From assembly GCA_013334225.1 (NCBI GenBank), contig JAAXXY010000030.1, forward strand, positions 1 through 32,270: 32,270 nt of DNA. The letters are read 5' to 3'. Positions 17,410-25,431 of the stretch are shown one piece after another. Position numbers and translations under genes: made by a program. The stretch's first letter is position 1; every line of letters starts with the position of its first letter. The notes below the pieces were generated by a model that was not told the origin of the DNA, ran no database searches, and saw only the letters and a list, made by a program, of their open reading frames with translations. Source of the DNA: Chlorobiaceae bacterium. GTDB lineage: Bacteria; Bacteroidota; Chlorobiia; Chlorobiales; Chlorobiaceae.

Positions 17410-17967
17410 ATGAGACGCATCAATGAACATAAGCTGCGGACTGCACCCGCATCGTTATTAAAAGTCATACTGATGATCTTCACGATCTTTGGTTTCATGA
17501 CGACGAATGTTTCTGCCGCACCATCCGTGCGGGTAATCGAGCAGGGCCTCCCGGCGGGAGGTCACATTAAAAGCTTTGTCTACACCCCCTATGAAAAAGC
17601 ATGCTATCAGGAAGCATTCCAGGCAGATGTAGAAGGGGAGTCACAGGCGGTTAAAGCTGCGCGAATCGCATCGGTTCCTAAAGGCGGTATTGTGACTATC
17701 AATTTTGAAACGAAAAAAACAGGTATCGTCGAGACAGAATCGTGGATTTATGTTGTCACGGACGATACCGGCAAGGAACTCTATCGCAGGATCGGCCTTC
17801 CTTCGATCGCATCTCCCGGAGGAAAGGACGGTTTGTATAATTATGATGCCCTGCTTATTCCGGTGAAACTTCCGGATTCGTTCCGAATCAATATCATCTC
17901 CCGCAGCCACAATGCCCAGAATGTCTATCAGGTAACGAACGGCAGTGCTTCACTGGCAAGCACCTGA
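17410..17967 (+). CDS. Secreted protein of unknown function
   Basis: I do not recognise the family. The 185-residue product has an N-terminal signal peptide: basic start, hydrophobic core about residues 17-30, and a likely cleavage after VSAA (near 36-37). The mature part is soluble-looking with beta-rich stretches (GGIVTINFETKKTG, ESWIYVVTDDTGKELYRR, YDALLIPVKLPDSF), without cysteine pairs or repeats. The ETESWIYVVTDDTGKEL segment resembles generic beta-sandwich surface domains, but nothing specific. It stands alone, ahead of a strong terminator at 17991-18018, so is probably a single-gene transcript. Confidence 0.75.
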   Translation: MRRINEHKLRTAPASLLKVILMIFTIFGFMTTNVSAAPSVRVIEQGLPAGGHIKSFVYTPYEKACYQEAFQADVEGESQAVKAARIASVPKGGIVTINFETKKTGIVETESWIYVVTDDTGKELYRRIGLPSIASPGGKDGLYNYDALLIPVKLPDSFRINIISRSHNAQNVYQVTNGSASLAST

Positions 17968-17990
17968 TGCATTAAGCAGTCTGTAAAAAG

Positions 17991-18025
17991 AAAAGCCTCG
18001 CCTGAAAACGGGGCTTTTACTTTTT
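17991..18025. terminator. Bidirectional rho-independent terminator
   Basis: AAAAGCCTCG (17991-18000) and CGGGGCTTTT (18009-18018) form a stem with one mismatch. T-rich sequence follows on the plus strand (18015-18025), and an A-rich flank upstream gives a T-run on the minus strand. It serves both the secreted-protein gene and the convergent lgt gene. Confidence 0.85.
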
Positions 18026-18033
18026 ACCGTATT

Positions 18034-18888
18034 CTATTGTTTACCGGCTAGGGGAGAAGCTTTCCGTGAAATGAAAAATACCCCGAGGCCAGCTATCATC
18101 ATCAGGAAACAAAGCACCTGCCCCATCGAAAAATTCAGAAAAACAAACCCGAGCTGAGGGTCCGGTTCCCGGAAATATTCGATGAAAAACCGGAAAAATC
18201 CATAGGTGAAGAGATAGAGTGCTGAAAGAAAACCGGTGAATGGTGATTTTCGGCGAATGCTCCAGAGAATGAGGAACAGGACAATCCCTTCGAAAAACGC
18301 TTCATAGAGCTGCGACGGATGGCGAAGTTCATGGGTGGGTGCAAGCGGGAAAAACATGCCGACCGGTGATGTGGTAATCCTCCCGAAAAGCTCGCCGTTG
18401 ATGAAATTGCCGAGCCTGCCGAACGTATAACCGAGGGGTATCGATGGGATGAAAAGATCGAATGTTTCGAGAAATCCTCTTTTCCGGGATCGGGAGACCC
18501 CCCAGAGGGCGAGGATGGTCCCGATTATACCGCCATGGTAGGACATTCCCGTAATTCCAGCGAAGCGGCATCCGCCCGGCGTGGAGGAGAAGGGAACCAG
18601 TACCCCGAGGGGATCATGAAGAAAATCCTGAAAGCCGTAAAAAAGGATGTAACCGATCCGCCCTCCAAGAACGACTCCTGCCATAGCCCAGGTAAGCGCA
18701 TCGCCGATATATGATCTGTCGAATGTCAGCGGTTCCGTTTTCAGTCTGTAGTGCGACATCGCATAGACAACCGAGAACGCGATAATATACATCATGCCAT
18801 ACCAGCGTACAGGAAAATTACCAATCCAGATGATTACCGGGTTCATCTGTGCCGGCAGGTTTTGCCACCATTGTACAAAAATGTCCAT
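18034..18888 (-). CDS. lgt: Prolipoprotein diacylglyceryl transferase
   Basis: Inner-membrane enzyme that transfers diacylglyceryl from phosphatidylglycerol to the lipobox cysteine of prolipoproteins, the first step of lipoprotein maturation. At 284 residues it has the family length and seven hydrophobic helices. The signature GRLGNFINGELFGR is at 157-170, MSYHGG (His118) matches the essential histidine motif, and R/E motifs follow near HPSQLYEAFFEG. It provides the modification needed by lipoproteins such as the one at 7817. It is divergent from aclB, sharing a 137-base upstream region. The start ATG at 18888 has no clear ribosome site but fits the family N-terminus. Confidence 0.95.
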   Translation of the reverse strand: MDIFVQWWQNLPAQMNPVIIWIGNFPVRWYGMMYIIAFSVVYAMSHYRLKTEPLTFDRSYIGDALTWAMAGVVLGGRIGYILFYGFQDFLHDPLGVLVPFSSTPGGCRFAGITGMSYHGGIIGTILALWGVSRSRKRGFLETFDLFIPSIPLGYTFGRLGNFINGELFGRITTSPVGMFFPLAPTHELRHPSQLYEAFFEGIVLFLILWSIRRKSPFTGFLSALYLFTYGFFRFFIEYFREPDPQLGFVFLNFSMGQVLCFLMMIAGLGVFFISRKASPLAGKQ

Positions 18889-18970
18889 AAAACGATGATT
18901 TTTTACAATTTTTGGTTCTCGAAGCTTCTTCAGCTATTGGATTATATGAAAATATAGCTAACTTGAATAC

Positions 18971-18998
18971 TTGCGCGCCTTTCCTATTTTTTTATATA
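18971..18998 (+). promoter_or_regulatory. Candidate aclB promoter
   Basis: TTGCGC at 18971-18976 and TATATA at 18993-18998 are 16 bases apart and lie 28 bases before the aclB start. Partial consensus matches only; offered because the 137-base lgt-aclB gap must hold a promoter for a highly expressed enzyme. Confidence 0.35.
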
Positions 18999-19025
18999 CC
19001 CAAAACATATTAACCCTGTAAGAGT

Positions 19026-20222
19026 ATGGCTAAGATACTTGAAGGGCCAGCCATGAAGTTATTCAACAAATGGGGCATTCCTGTGCCGAATTATGTTGTC
19101 ATCATGGACCCCAACCGCCTTGAACAGCTTGGTGAAGCTAATAAATGGCTGAGAGAATCAAAACTTGTCGTTAAAGCCCATGAAGCTATCGGCGGTCGTT
19201 ACAAGCTCGGGCTTGTGAAACTCGGCCTCAACCTCGAAGGAGCCCTCGCTTCCGCAAAGGAGATGATCGGTCATAAAATCGGTACGGCTGAAGTACGCCA
19301 GGTCATTGTGGCGGAAATGCTTGACCATGACGAGGAATACTATGTGTCGATAGCAGGAAACCGCGATGGAGCAGAGATACTGTTATCGAACAAAGGCGGC
19401 GTGGATATCGAGGACAACTGGGACAGCGTCCGGCGCCTGTTTATCCCGATCGATGAAAACCCGACCATTGAACGGCTCACCGAACTTGCCCATGAAGCAG
19501 GTTTCACGGGAGAAATTGCAGAACGTGTCGCCAAAATCGCGTCCCGCCTGATCCTCTGCTTTGATAACGAAGATGCGCAGTCTATCGAAATCAACCCGCT
19601 GGTCATCAGGAAAAGCGACATGCGTTTCGCTGCGCTCGACGCCGTGATGAACGTGGACTGGGATGCGCGTTTCCGGCATGCCGACTGGGATTTCAAACCG
19701 GTTTCCGAAATCGGACGTCCGTTTACCGAAGCGGAGCAGCAGATCATGGATATCGATGCCCGTATCAAAGGTTCTGTGAAATTGGTCGAGGTTCCCGGCG
19801 GTGAGGTGGCTCTTCTTACCGCTGGCGGCGGCGCATCTGTTTTCTATTCCGATGCCGTTGTGGCAAGGGGCGGAACGATCGCAAACTATGCCGAATACTC
19901 AGGAGACCCGCCTGACTGGGCAGTCGAGGCACTTACCGAAACGATCTGCAAGCTGCCGAACATCAAGCATATCATCGTCGGCGGTGCAATCGCCAACTTT
20001 ACCGATGTGAAAGCAACGTTCAACGGTATCATCAACGGGTTCCGCGAAAGCAAATCCAAGGGTTACCTGGAAAGTGTGAAGATCTGGGTCAGGCGGGGTG
20101 GTCCGAACGAAGCCCAGGGTCTTGCCATGATGAAGAAGCTGCAGGAAGAGGGTTTCGACATCCATGTCTACGACCGCAGCATGCCCATGACCGACATTGT
20201 CGATCTCGCGATGAATTCCTGA
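19026..20222 (+). CDS. aclB: ATP-citrate lyase beta subunit (AclB)
   Basis: With AclA it cleaves citrate to acetyl-CoA and oxaloacetate using ATP and CoA, the step that lets the TCA cycle run in reverse for CO2 fixation. The 398-residue product has an ATP-grasp N-terminal region like succinyl-CoA synthetase beta chain (VVKAHEAIGGRYKLGLVKLGLN; later NPLVIRK) and a C-terminal flavodoxin-like half with AGGGASVFYSDAVVARGG and NFTDVKATFNGIINGFRE. The order aclB then aclA, with a 60-base gap, is that known in Chlorobium. It is divergent from lgt. Family assignment is secure and is the main reason for placing the window in green sulfur bacteria. Confidence 0.96.
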   Translation: MAKILEGPAMKLFNKWGIPVPNYVVIMDPNRLEQLGEANKWLRESKLVVKAHEAIGGRYKLGLVKLGLNLEGALASAKEMIGHKIGTAEVRQVIVAEMLDHDEEYYVSIAGNRDGAEILLSNKGGVDIEDNWDSVRRLFIPIDENPTIERLTELAHEAGFTGEIAERVAKIASRLILCFDNEDAQSIEINPLVIRKSDMRFAALDAVMNVDWDARFRHADWDFKPVSEIGRPFTEAEQQIMDIDARIKGSVKLVEVPGGEVALLTAGGGASVFYSDAVVARGGTIANYAEYSGDPPDWAVEALTETICKLPNIKHIIVGGAIANFTDVKATFNGIINGFRESKSKGYLESVKIWVRRGGPNEAQGLAMMKKLQEEGFDIHVYDRSMPMTDIVDLAMNS

Positions 20223-20282
20223 ACAATTCATCGCTTTTCCAAACCACAAGTGATATTTCAAAATTTTTAAACCGAAAACATC

Positions 20283-22115
20283 GTGAGCATATTAGCGAAT
20301 AAAGACACACGAGCGGTCATCATTGGCGGTGCTGCCGGTTTGAACGCGGCAAGGCGGATGGCACAGTTCGATTTTCTCATCAACCGGCCGCTTACCGTCC
20401 AGGCATTTGTCTATCCTCCCGAAGAGGGCCAGCAGAAAGAAATCTACAGGGGTGGCGAACTGAACAACATCCATGTCTATGCGTCCCTTGAAAAAGCCAT
20501 CGAGGAAAACCCTCAGATCAATACCGCGCTGATTTACATCGGCGCTTCGAGGGCTTACCAGTCGGCAAAAGAAGCCCTCGAAGCGAAGGGGATCAAACTT
20601 GTCTCGATGATTACCGAAGGCGTGCCTGAAAAAGATGCGAAAAGGCTTCGCAAGCTTGCACAGCAGGCTGGAAAGATATTCAACGGCCCCTCCTCTATCG
20701 GCATCATGTCGGCAGGGGAGTGCAGGCTCGGCGTCATCGGCGGCGAATATAAAAACCTGAAGCTCTGCAACCTTTACCGTCCGGGCTCGTTCGGGGTCAT
20801 CACCAAATCAGGCGGCCTTTCGAACGAAACCATGTGGCTTTGCGCCCAGAACGGCGACGGCATCACTTCAGCGGTAGCCATCGGCGGCGATGCCTATCCC
20901 GGTACCGATTTCGTCACCTATCTGCAGATGTTCGAGGACGATCCGGAAACGAAAGCCGTCGTCATCGTCGGCGAAGTCGGAGGAACCCTCGAGGAAGAAG
21001 CTGCTGACTGGCTGAAAGAGGAAAAACGCAGGATCAGGGTCATTGCCGCTATCGGCGGTACCTGTCAGGAAGTTCTGCCGCAGGGTATGAAATTCGGCCA
21101 TGCAGGTGCAAAGGAAGGCAAAAAAGGGCTTGGATCCGCTCGTTCAAAAATCAATTCACTGCGCGAAGCGGGTGCAATTGTTCCGGACACGTTCGGCGGT
21201 CTGAGCAAAGCCATTAAACAGGTTTACCAGGAACTCATTTCGTCCGGCGTGATCAAGCCGGAGGCGGAAATCGACGAAAAGCTGCTGCCGGCCCTGCCTC
21301 CAAGCGTACAGGAGGTCATGAAGCAGGGTGAGGTTATCGTCGAACCGCTGATCCGCACGACCATATCCGACGATCGAGGTGAAGAGCCCCGTTATGTCGG
21401 GTACGCTGCGTCTGAGCTCTGCGAGGAAGGATACGGGATCGAAGATGTCGTCGGCCTGCTCTGGAACAAGAAACTGCCGACCAGGGAGGAGTCCGAGATC
21501 ATCAAACGCATCATCATGATTTCCGCAGACCACGGTCCGGCTGTTTCCGGTGCGTTCGGCGCCATTATCGGCGCCTGTGCCGGTATCGACATGCCCCAGG
21601 CTGTTTCTGCAGGCATGACCATGATCGGACCACGGTTCGGCGGTGCAGTAACCAATGCCGGAAAATACTTCAAATATGGCGTCAAGGAGTATCCGAACGA
21701 CATTCCGGGCTTCCTTGCATGGATGAAGGAGAATGTAGGACCGGTACCGGGTATCGGGCACAGGGTGAAAAGCCTGAAAAACCCTGACAAGAGGGTGAAA
21801 TATCTCGTCAGCTACGTCAAGAACCAGACATCGCTGCACACGCCGTGCCTCGATTATGCGCTTGAAGTCGAAAAGATAACCACCGCCAAGAAGGATAACC
21901 TTATCCTGAATGTGGACGGTACGATCGGCTGTATTCTTGTCGATCTCGATTTCCCGGAGCATTCGCTGAACGGTTTCTTCGTTCTTGCCCGTACCATCGG
22001 CATGATCGGTCACTGGATCGATCAGAACAACCAGAACTCACGACTCATCAGGCTTTATGACTACCTGATCAATTATGCCGTGAAGGAAGAACGTCCTGTA
22101 CCTGAAAAGAAGTAA
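20283..22115 (+). CDS. aclA: ATP-citrate lyase alpha subunit (AclA)
   Basis: Catalytic subunit of ATP-citrate lyase, 610 residues. The N-terminal two thirds resemble succinyl-CoA synthetase alpha chain: CoA-binding region, TKSGGLSNETMW, and the phosphohistidine motif GHAGAKEG with His273. The C-terminal third is a citrate-synthase-like lyase domain with ADHGPAVSGA and GHRVKSLKNPD (His493). All catalytic parts are present. The start is GTG at 20283, in frame with the family N-terminus (SILANKDTRAVIIGG). It forms an operon with aclB and ends in a strong terminator 18 bases after its stop. Confidence 0.96.
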   Translation: MSILANKDTRAVIIGGAAGLNAARRMAQFDFLINRPLTVQAFVYPPEEGQQKEIYRGGELNNIHVYASLEKAIEENPQINTALIYIGASRAYQSAKEALEAKGIKLVSMITEGVPEKDAKRLRKLAQQAGKIFNGPSSIGIMSAGECRLGVIGGEYKNLKLCNLYRPGSFGVITKSGGLSNETMWLCAQNGDGITSAVAIGGDAYPGTDFVTYLQMFEDDPETKAVVIVGEVGGTLEEEAADWLKEEKRRIRVIAAIGGTCQEVLPQGMKFGHAGAKEGKKGLGSARSKINSLREAGAIVPDTFGGLSKAIKQVYQELISSGVIKPEAEIDEKLLPALPPSVQEVMKQGEVIVEPLIRTTISDDRGEEPRYVGYAASELCEEGYGIEDVVGLLWNKKLPTREESEIIKRIIMISADHGPAVSGAFGAIIGACAGIDMPQAVSAGMTMIGPRFGGAVTNAGKYFKYGVKEYPNDIPGFLAWMKENVGPVPGIGHRVKSLKNPDKRVKYLVSYVKNQTSLHTPCLDYALEVEKITTAKKDNLILNVDGTIGCILVDLDFPEHSLNGFFVLARTIGMIGHWIDQNNQNSRLIRLYDYLINYAVKEERPVPEKK

Positions 22116-22132
22116 TCAGGGAAGGCCATCAT

Positions 22133-22169
22133 AAAAGAGCGGGGATCATCAAATCCCGCTCTTTTTTTT
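22133..22169 (+). terminator. Rho-independent terminator of aclBA
   Basis: AAAGAGCGGG and CCCGCTCTTT form a GC-rich stem with a short loop, followed by eight T residues at 22162-22169. It lies directly after the aclA stop, a textbook intrinsic terminator. Confidence 0.92.
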
Positions 22170-22302
22170 AAACCCGTGTTTGTTGTATAATATATATTAT
22201 GTAAAGTAAAGATACGGTCAATTGAAATATTGGCTACACATTAGTTCCACCCATCAATCAGTCTTGCTGTTTCGAGATTGATGAACGTTCGGTTGAACCC
22301 AT
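22170..22302. other. Short spacer between terminators
   Basis: About 130 AT-rich bases between the aclA terminator and the terminator of the minus-strand parA locus. I see no gene, repeat or RNA signature. Confidence 0.5.
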
Positions 22303-22336
22303 AAAAAAGCCCGCATCCTTGTAACCATGCGGGCTT
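22303..22336 (-). terminator. Rho-independent terminator of the parA locus
   Basis: On the minus strand AAGCCCGCAT and ATGCGGGCTT form a perfect 10-base stem (22307-22336) with a 10-base loop, followed by six T residues (AAAAAA on plus at 22303-22308). It ends the parA/ribbon-helix-helix transcript 45 bases after the last stop. Confidence 0.88.
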
Positions 22337-22381
22337 CTGTAAATGTATTGTTTTTATGAGCGGAGGAATTTCAATTGTCGA

Positions 22382-22738
22382 TCAGCTGTTCGGTATGTTA
22401 TTGAACAGCCTGTCGTAATCGTCAATCAGCGAAGCATCCCTCTCTACGCATTCATCGACCAGTCTGTTGATCAGGTCATTGATGCTGGTACGTCGCATGT
22501 AGGCAATTTTCGTGAAATCATCCATAAGACTGGGCCTTATCAGGAGATTCAATCGTTTGCTTTTCGTTTCGCTTTCATTCCTTTTCTTGGGTCCAGCCCC
22601 GGATGATCCGTCAGATTCATGCAACAGGGTTCCGCTCCGTCCAGCAACACTGCCATGTCGTTCATGAACGGGCTCGTTGCTGCTTATGAATGCCGCCGCC
22701 GGATTATCGACGCTCCTGAAACTTTTTTTCTTCTGCAT
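22382..22738 (-). CDS. Ribbon-helix-helix partner of ParA
   Basis: Probable DNA-binding partition adaptor of 118 residues. Residues 1-60 are polar, rich in Ser, Gly, Glu and Lys, as in flexible ParA-activating tails. Residues about 62-105 (KRLNLLIRPSLMDDFTKIAYMRRTSINDLINRLVDE) fit a ribbon-helix-helix fold: a beta strand, then two helices with the RxSINDLINxL pattern. It starts 12 bases after the ParA gene and shares its terminator, as in type Ib plasmid partition operons (ParF/ParG-like). No classical ParB is nearby. The likely binding sites are the palindromes upstream of parA. A plain transcriptional repressor of the pair is the alternative reading. Confidence 0.75.
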   Translation of the reverse strand: MQKKKSFRSVDNPAAAFISSNEPVHERHGSVAGRSGTLLHESDGSSGAGPKKRNESETKSKRLNLLIRPSLMDDFTKIAYMRRTSINDLINRLVDECVERDASLIDDYDRLFNNIPNS

Positions 22739-22750
22739 CTGCTTGTTTGA

Positions 22751-23506
22751 TTAATGGTTTTCCAGGTATTCGGCAACAAACTGTTCGTAATCCCTGGCCG
22801 GATTGCTTTCGGGAGCATAGGTGAAAAGAGGCACACGCATGGCCTGGGCTTCCTTCACCGCTATACCCTCCCTGATGGCGGTCCTGAAGAGTTTCGTACC
22901 GAGCTGCCTGGAGGTGTTCCCGATCGTATCGGCCATATCGCGGCTAAGAATCGCCCTGCTGCTGAACCTTGTCAGCAGGATACCGTCAACGGTCAGCTTC
23001 GGGTTGCAATAGTTTCTGACGACATCGATCGTGCTGAACAGCTGGGCAATCCCCTGAATGCTGTACGTCTCGGCCTGGACGGGTATGATGACGTCTGCAG
23101 CAGCCGTAAGCGCATTGATGGTTAGGGTTCCGAGTGCCGGCGGCGTATCGATGATAACAAAATCATAGTGGTTTCCCAGCGGGGCGATCGCTTCCTTCAT
23201 ACGATATTCCTTGCCTGTCTGGGTCACTTCCAGATCTGTTCCTGACAATTGCGGACTTGACGGGATGATATCGCCATGTTCGGTATGCTGGATTGATTTC
23301 TTCGCTGTCAAACGATTGGTAATGACGTCGTAAGAAGAAGATTTCCCGTTGTTGGCCTGCATGGTACAGGACAGGTTTCCCTGAGGATCGAGATCGATGA
23401 ACAGGACCTTTTTCCCTGCCTTCATCAATCCCTGGCCCAAAGCATGGGCGGTTGTGCTTTTTCCTGTACCTCCCTTCTGCAACGCTACCGTTGTTATGTG
23501 AGCCAT
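22751..23506 (-). CDS. ParA-family partition ATPase
   Basis: Deviant-Walker ATPase that moves DNA or protein cargo by patterned binding to the nucleoid. The family motifs are present: KGGTGKST at 11-18 with the signature lysine, DLDPQGN at 38-44, and FVIIDTPP in Walker B. At 251 residues it has no N-terminal helix-turn-helix, so it is the short type (ParF/Soj-like), where the partner rather than ParA represses the operon. It heads a two-gene unit with a ribbon-helix-helix protein; palindromic repeats lie 21-120 bases upstream. The motifs AILSRDMADTIGN and KEAQAMRVPLFTYAPESNPARDYEQF are typical of plasmid ParAs. It is probably not the chromosomal Soj, which should sit by the origin with ParB. 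Confidence 0.9.
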   Translation of the reverse strand: MAHITTVALQKGGTGKSTTAHALGQGLMKAGKKVLFIDLDPQGNLSCTMQANNGKSSSYDVITNRLTAKKSIQHTEHGDIIPSSPQLSGTDLEVTQTGKEYRMKEAIAPLGNHYDFVIIDTPPALGTLTINALTAAADVIIPVQAETYSIQGIAQLFSTIDVVRNYCNPKLTVDGILLTRFSSRAILSRDMADTIGNTSRQLGTKLFRTAIREGIAVKEAQAMRVPLFTYAPESNPARDYEQFVAEYLENH

Positions 23507-23526
23507 AGTATGATGTGTTTAATGTG

Positions 23527-23624
23527 CTTATTGCGCAATAAGTGTATCGTGCGCAATATACATACAAAACATTCTATACGCAATATGAAAGCGATATTCA
23601 TACTCATATTTTCACTTGAATATG
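23527..23624. promoter_or_regulatory. Palindrome and repeats upstream of parA (candidate parS/operator)
   Basis: A perfect 16-base palindrome CTTATTGCGCAATAAG lies at 23527-23542, 21 bases before the parA start. CGCAATA recurs at 23534, 23552 and 23579 in the same orientation, and CATATT/AATATG form an inverted pair at 23605-23624 with an 8-base spacer. Such clustered sites are the expected layout for a partition centromere and operator bound by the ribbon-helix-helix partner. Confidence 0.55.
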
Positions 23625-23757
23625 ATTTTTCTATACGTTACCGTACTATATGGGTAGCGTGAGGTATATTTTCCATGGACGTGGAAAGACGGGGCTCGCA
23701 TACTTTTTTATCCTGCGCCACTGGCCGGTAACAGCAATCAATCACAAATATAGCCTG

Positions 23758-24435
23758 ATGAAGCTGGAGATCGTTTCTGCAAGCAGACATTCCGAAGAAG
23801 AATTCTGGAACAGCAGTCCTCTGGGTATTTCACTGAAAAGAATCGCTTGGGACGGACGGCTGATTCCCCGTATCAAATTCTCAAACGGAAACGGTCTGCC
23901 TGCAGTTTATAATGAATGGATAGCCATGGCTGGCGATGGCAGCATTCTTGTGTTCATGCACGACGACGTATGGATTGACGATTATTTTTTTTACCAGCGA
24001 ATAATCGAAGGGCTTGAATGTTTCGATATCATCGGTGTTGCCGGCAATCGAAGGAGAGTTGACAGCCAGCCAGCATGGGCGTTTAAAAATGCAGATCTGG
24101 AATGGGACGACAAATCGAACCTCTCCGGCGCTGTCGCTCACGGCAAGCATCCATTCGGTCGTATATCACGATACGGGGAGGTCCCTGCTGAATGCGAGCT
24201 GCTCGACGGTTGTTTCCTTGCTGCAAAGAAATCTCTCCTCACCTCTACGGGATCTTTTTTCGATAACCGTTTCGAATTTCATTTCTACGATATGGATTTC
24301 TGCAGGACAACCCGCTCAAAAGCCCTCAGGCTGGGCACCTGGCCGATATGTCTGACCCACCGCAGCGGGGGTCATTTCGGCACTGATGAATGGAGAAAAA
24401 GCTACATGAACTATCTTGAAAAATGGAGAACGTGA
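23758..24435 (+). CDS. StrF-like glycosyltransferase (family 2-like)
   Basis: Likely nucleotide-sugar-dependent glycosyltransferase of the Glyco_tranf_2_5 (StrF) type; sugar and acceptor unknown. Starting at the ATG at 23758 the protein is 225 residues. Landmarks are LEIVSASRHSEEEFW at the start, LPAVYNEWIAMAGDGSILVFMHDDVWIDD with an HDD acidic motif at 68-70 (DxD-like metal site), and ELLDGCFLAAKKS, as seen in GT-A folds, then FHFYDMDFC near the end. The frame is open 36 codons further up (23650), but that part is unlike the family. It converges with the secretion operon, the two stops being three bases apart, and may act on the surface protein or on a polysaccharide; the link is positional only. 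Confidence 0.75.
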   Translation: MKLEIVSASRHSEEEFWNSSPLGISLKRIAWDGRLIPRIKFSNGNGLPAVYNEWIAMAGDGSILVFMHDDVWIDDYFFYQRIIEGLECFDIIGVAGNRRRVDSQPAWAFKNADLEWDDKSNLSGAVAHGKHPFGRISRYGEVPAECELLDGCFLAAKKSLLTSTGSFFDNRFEFHFYDMDFCRTTRSKALRLGTWPICLTHRSGGHFGTDEWRKSYMNYLEKWRT

Positions 24436-24438
24436 TAG

Positions 24439-25431
24439 TTATTTCCTGATATGCGTCACTGCATCGAACTGCTGGGAGAAGAGATCGGTGAAAATCGTCA
24501 TGACCGTTCTTTTACGAACTTTGATGTTCATGGTGACGGACATACCGGAGAGAAGATAGATTTTTTTACCGCTCGCATCGAGATACTGCCGGTCCAGCTT
24601 AACCTTGATCGGAAAATGGTAAAACTTGATCACGTCGTCAGGAGGAAGCACATCGGAACCGACCCAGGTGACAACCCCCTTGATATCGCCGAATTCAGCA
24701 AAAGGAAATGCATCGAGCTTGACATCCACGGGAAGTTTCTCGTAAACAAAGCCGATATCCTGGTTCGATATGAATGCCCTTGCTGTCAGGTTTTCCAGTG
24801 GCACCACTTTCAGCATCACCTGCCCTGACGTTACAACGGTACCTTTTTTCACCTTCAGGTCGAATACAGTGCCGTCAACAGGTGCGGTTATCGACTCGTA
24901 GCCTGTTGCCTGATTGGTCATGTATTCCTGCTTGTTGATCTGCTCGGTAAGGTCCCCGATCTGGGCTTGGAGCTTCAGTACATCGAGTTTTTTCTGTTCG
25001 ACCTCGAATTCAGAAACAGCGGCAGAGCTCAACAGCGAGCGCAATTTGGAAAGCATGGAAGATTCCGTTGCATATTGCTGCCGTGCGTTTTCAAGCGCGA
25101 TTTTCAGTGATTTCAGCTTGGATTCCTCTCCTACGGAAAGAACGGGAACAAGGTCCAGAAGGACATCACCTTTTTTAACAAGTTTACCGTCTTCGACATT
25201 CAGAGTGTTGACCTCGCCATTGATGGCCGCCTGTATATTTTTTACTTCCCCGGTCGGTTCGAGCTTCCCTATCGCAGGCACCGTAACGTCAATTTCAGCA
25301 ACCGACGCCCAGACAAGAAATCCGGCGAAAGCAAGAACAAGCACCCACAGAATCGCCCGTTGCGCCACGACGGACTGAGTAAAGACTTCCCCCTGGCCGG
25401 CAAGGGCATTTTCAGAGTTTTTTTTCTTCAC
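24439..25431 (-). CDS. HlyD-family membrane fusion protein (type I secretion)
   Basis: Periplasmic adaptor that links the inner-membrane ABC exporter to TolC. The 330-residue product has a short cytoplasmic tail, one membrane helix (about 27-43, AILWVLVLAFAGFLVWASVAEID), a lipoyl half-motif (EVNTLNVEDGKLVKKGDVLL), a coiled-coil region about 105-180, the second lipoyl half (ITAPVDGTVFDLKVKKGTVVTSGQ) and a beta-barrel. It is shorter than E. coli HlyD (478), mainly in the coiled coil, suggesting a shorter hairpin towards TolC. The start GTG at 25431 overlaps the exporter stop by four bases (GTGA), so translation is coupled. Confidence 0.92.
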   Translation of the reverse strand: MKKKNSENALAGQGEVFTQSVVAQRAILWVLVLAFAGFLVWASVAEIDVTVPAIGKLEPTGEVKNIQAAINGEVNTLNVEDGKLVKKGDVLLDLVPVLSVGEESKLKSLKIALENARQQYATESSMLSKLRSLLSSAAVSEFEVEQKKLDVLKLQAQIGDLTEQINKQEYMTNQATGYESITAPVDGTVFDLKVKKGTVVTSGQVMLKVVPLENLTARAFISNQDIGFVYEKLPVDVKLDAFPFAEFGDIKGVVTWVGSDVLPPDDVIKFYHFPIKVKLDRQYLDASGKKIYLLSGMSVTMNIKVRKRTVMTIFTDLFSQQFDAVTHIRK

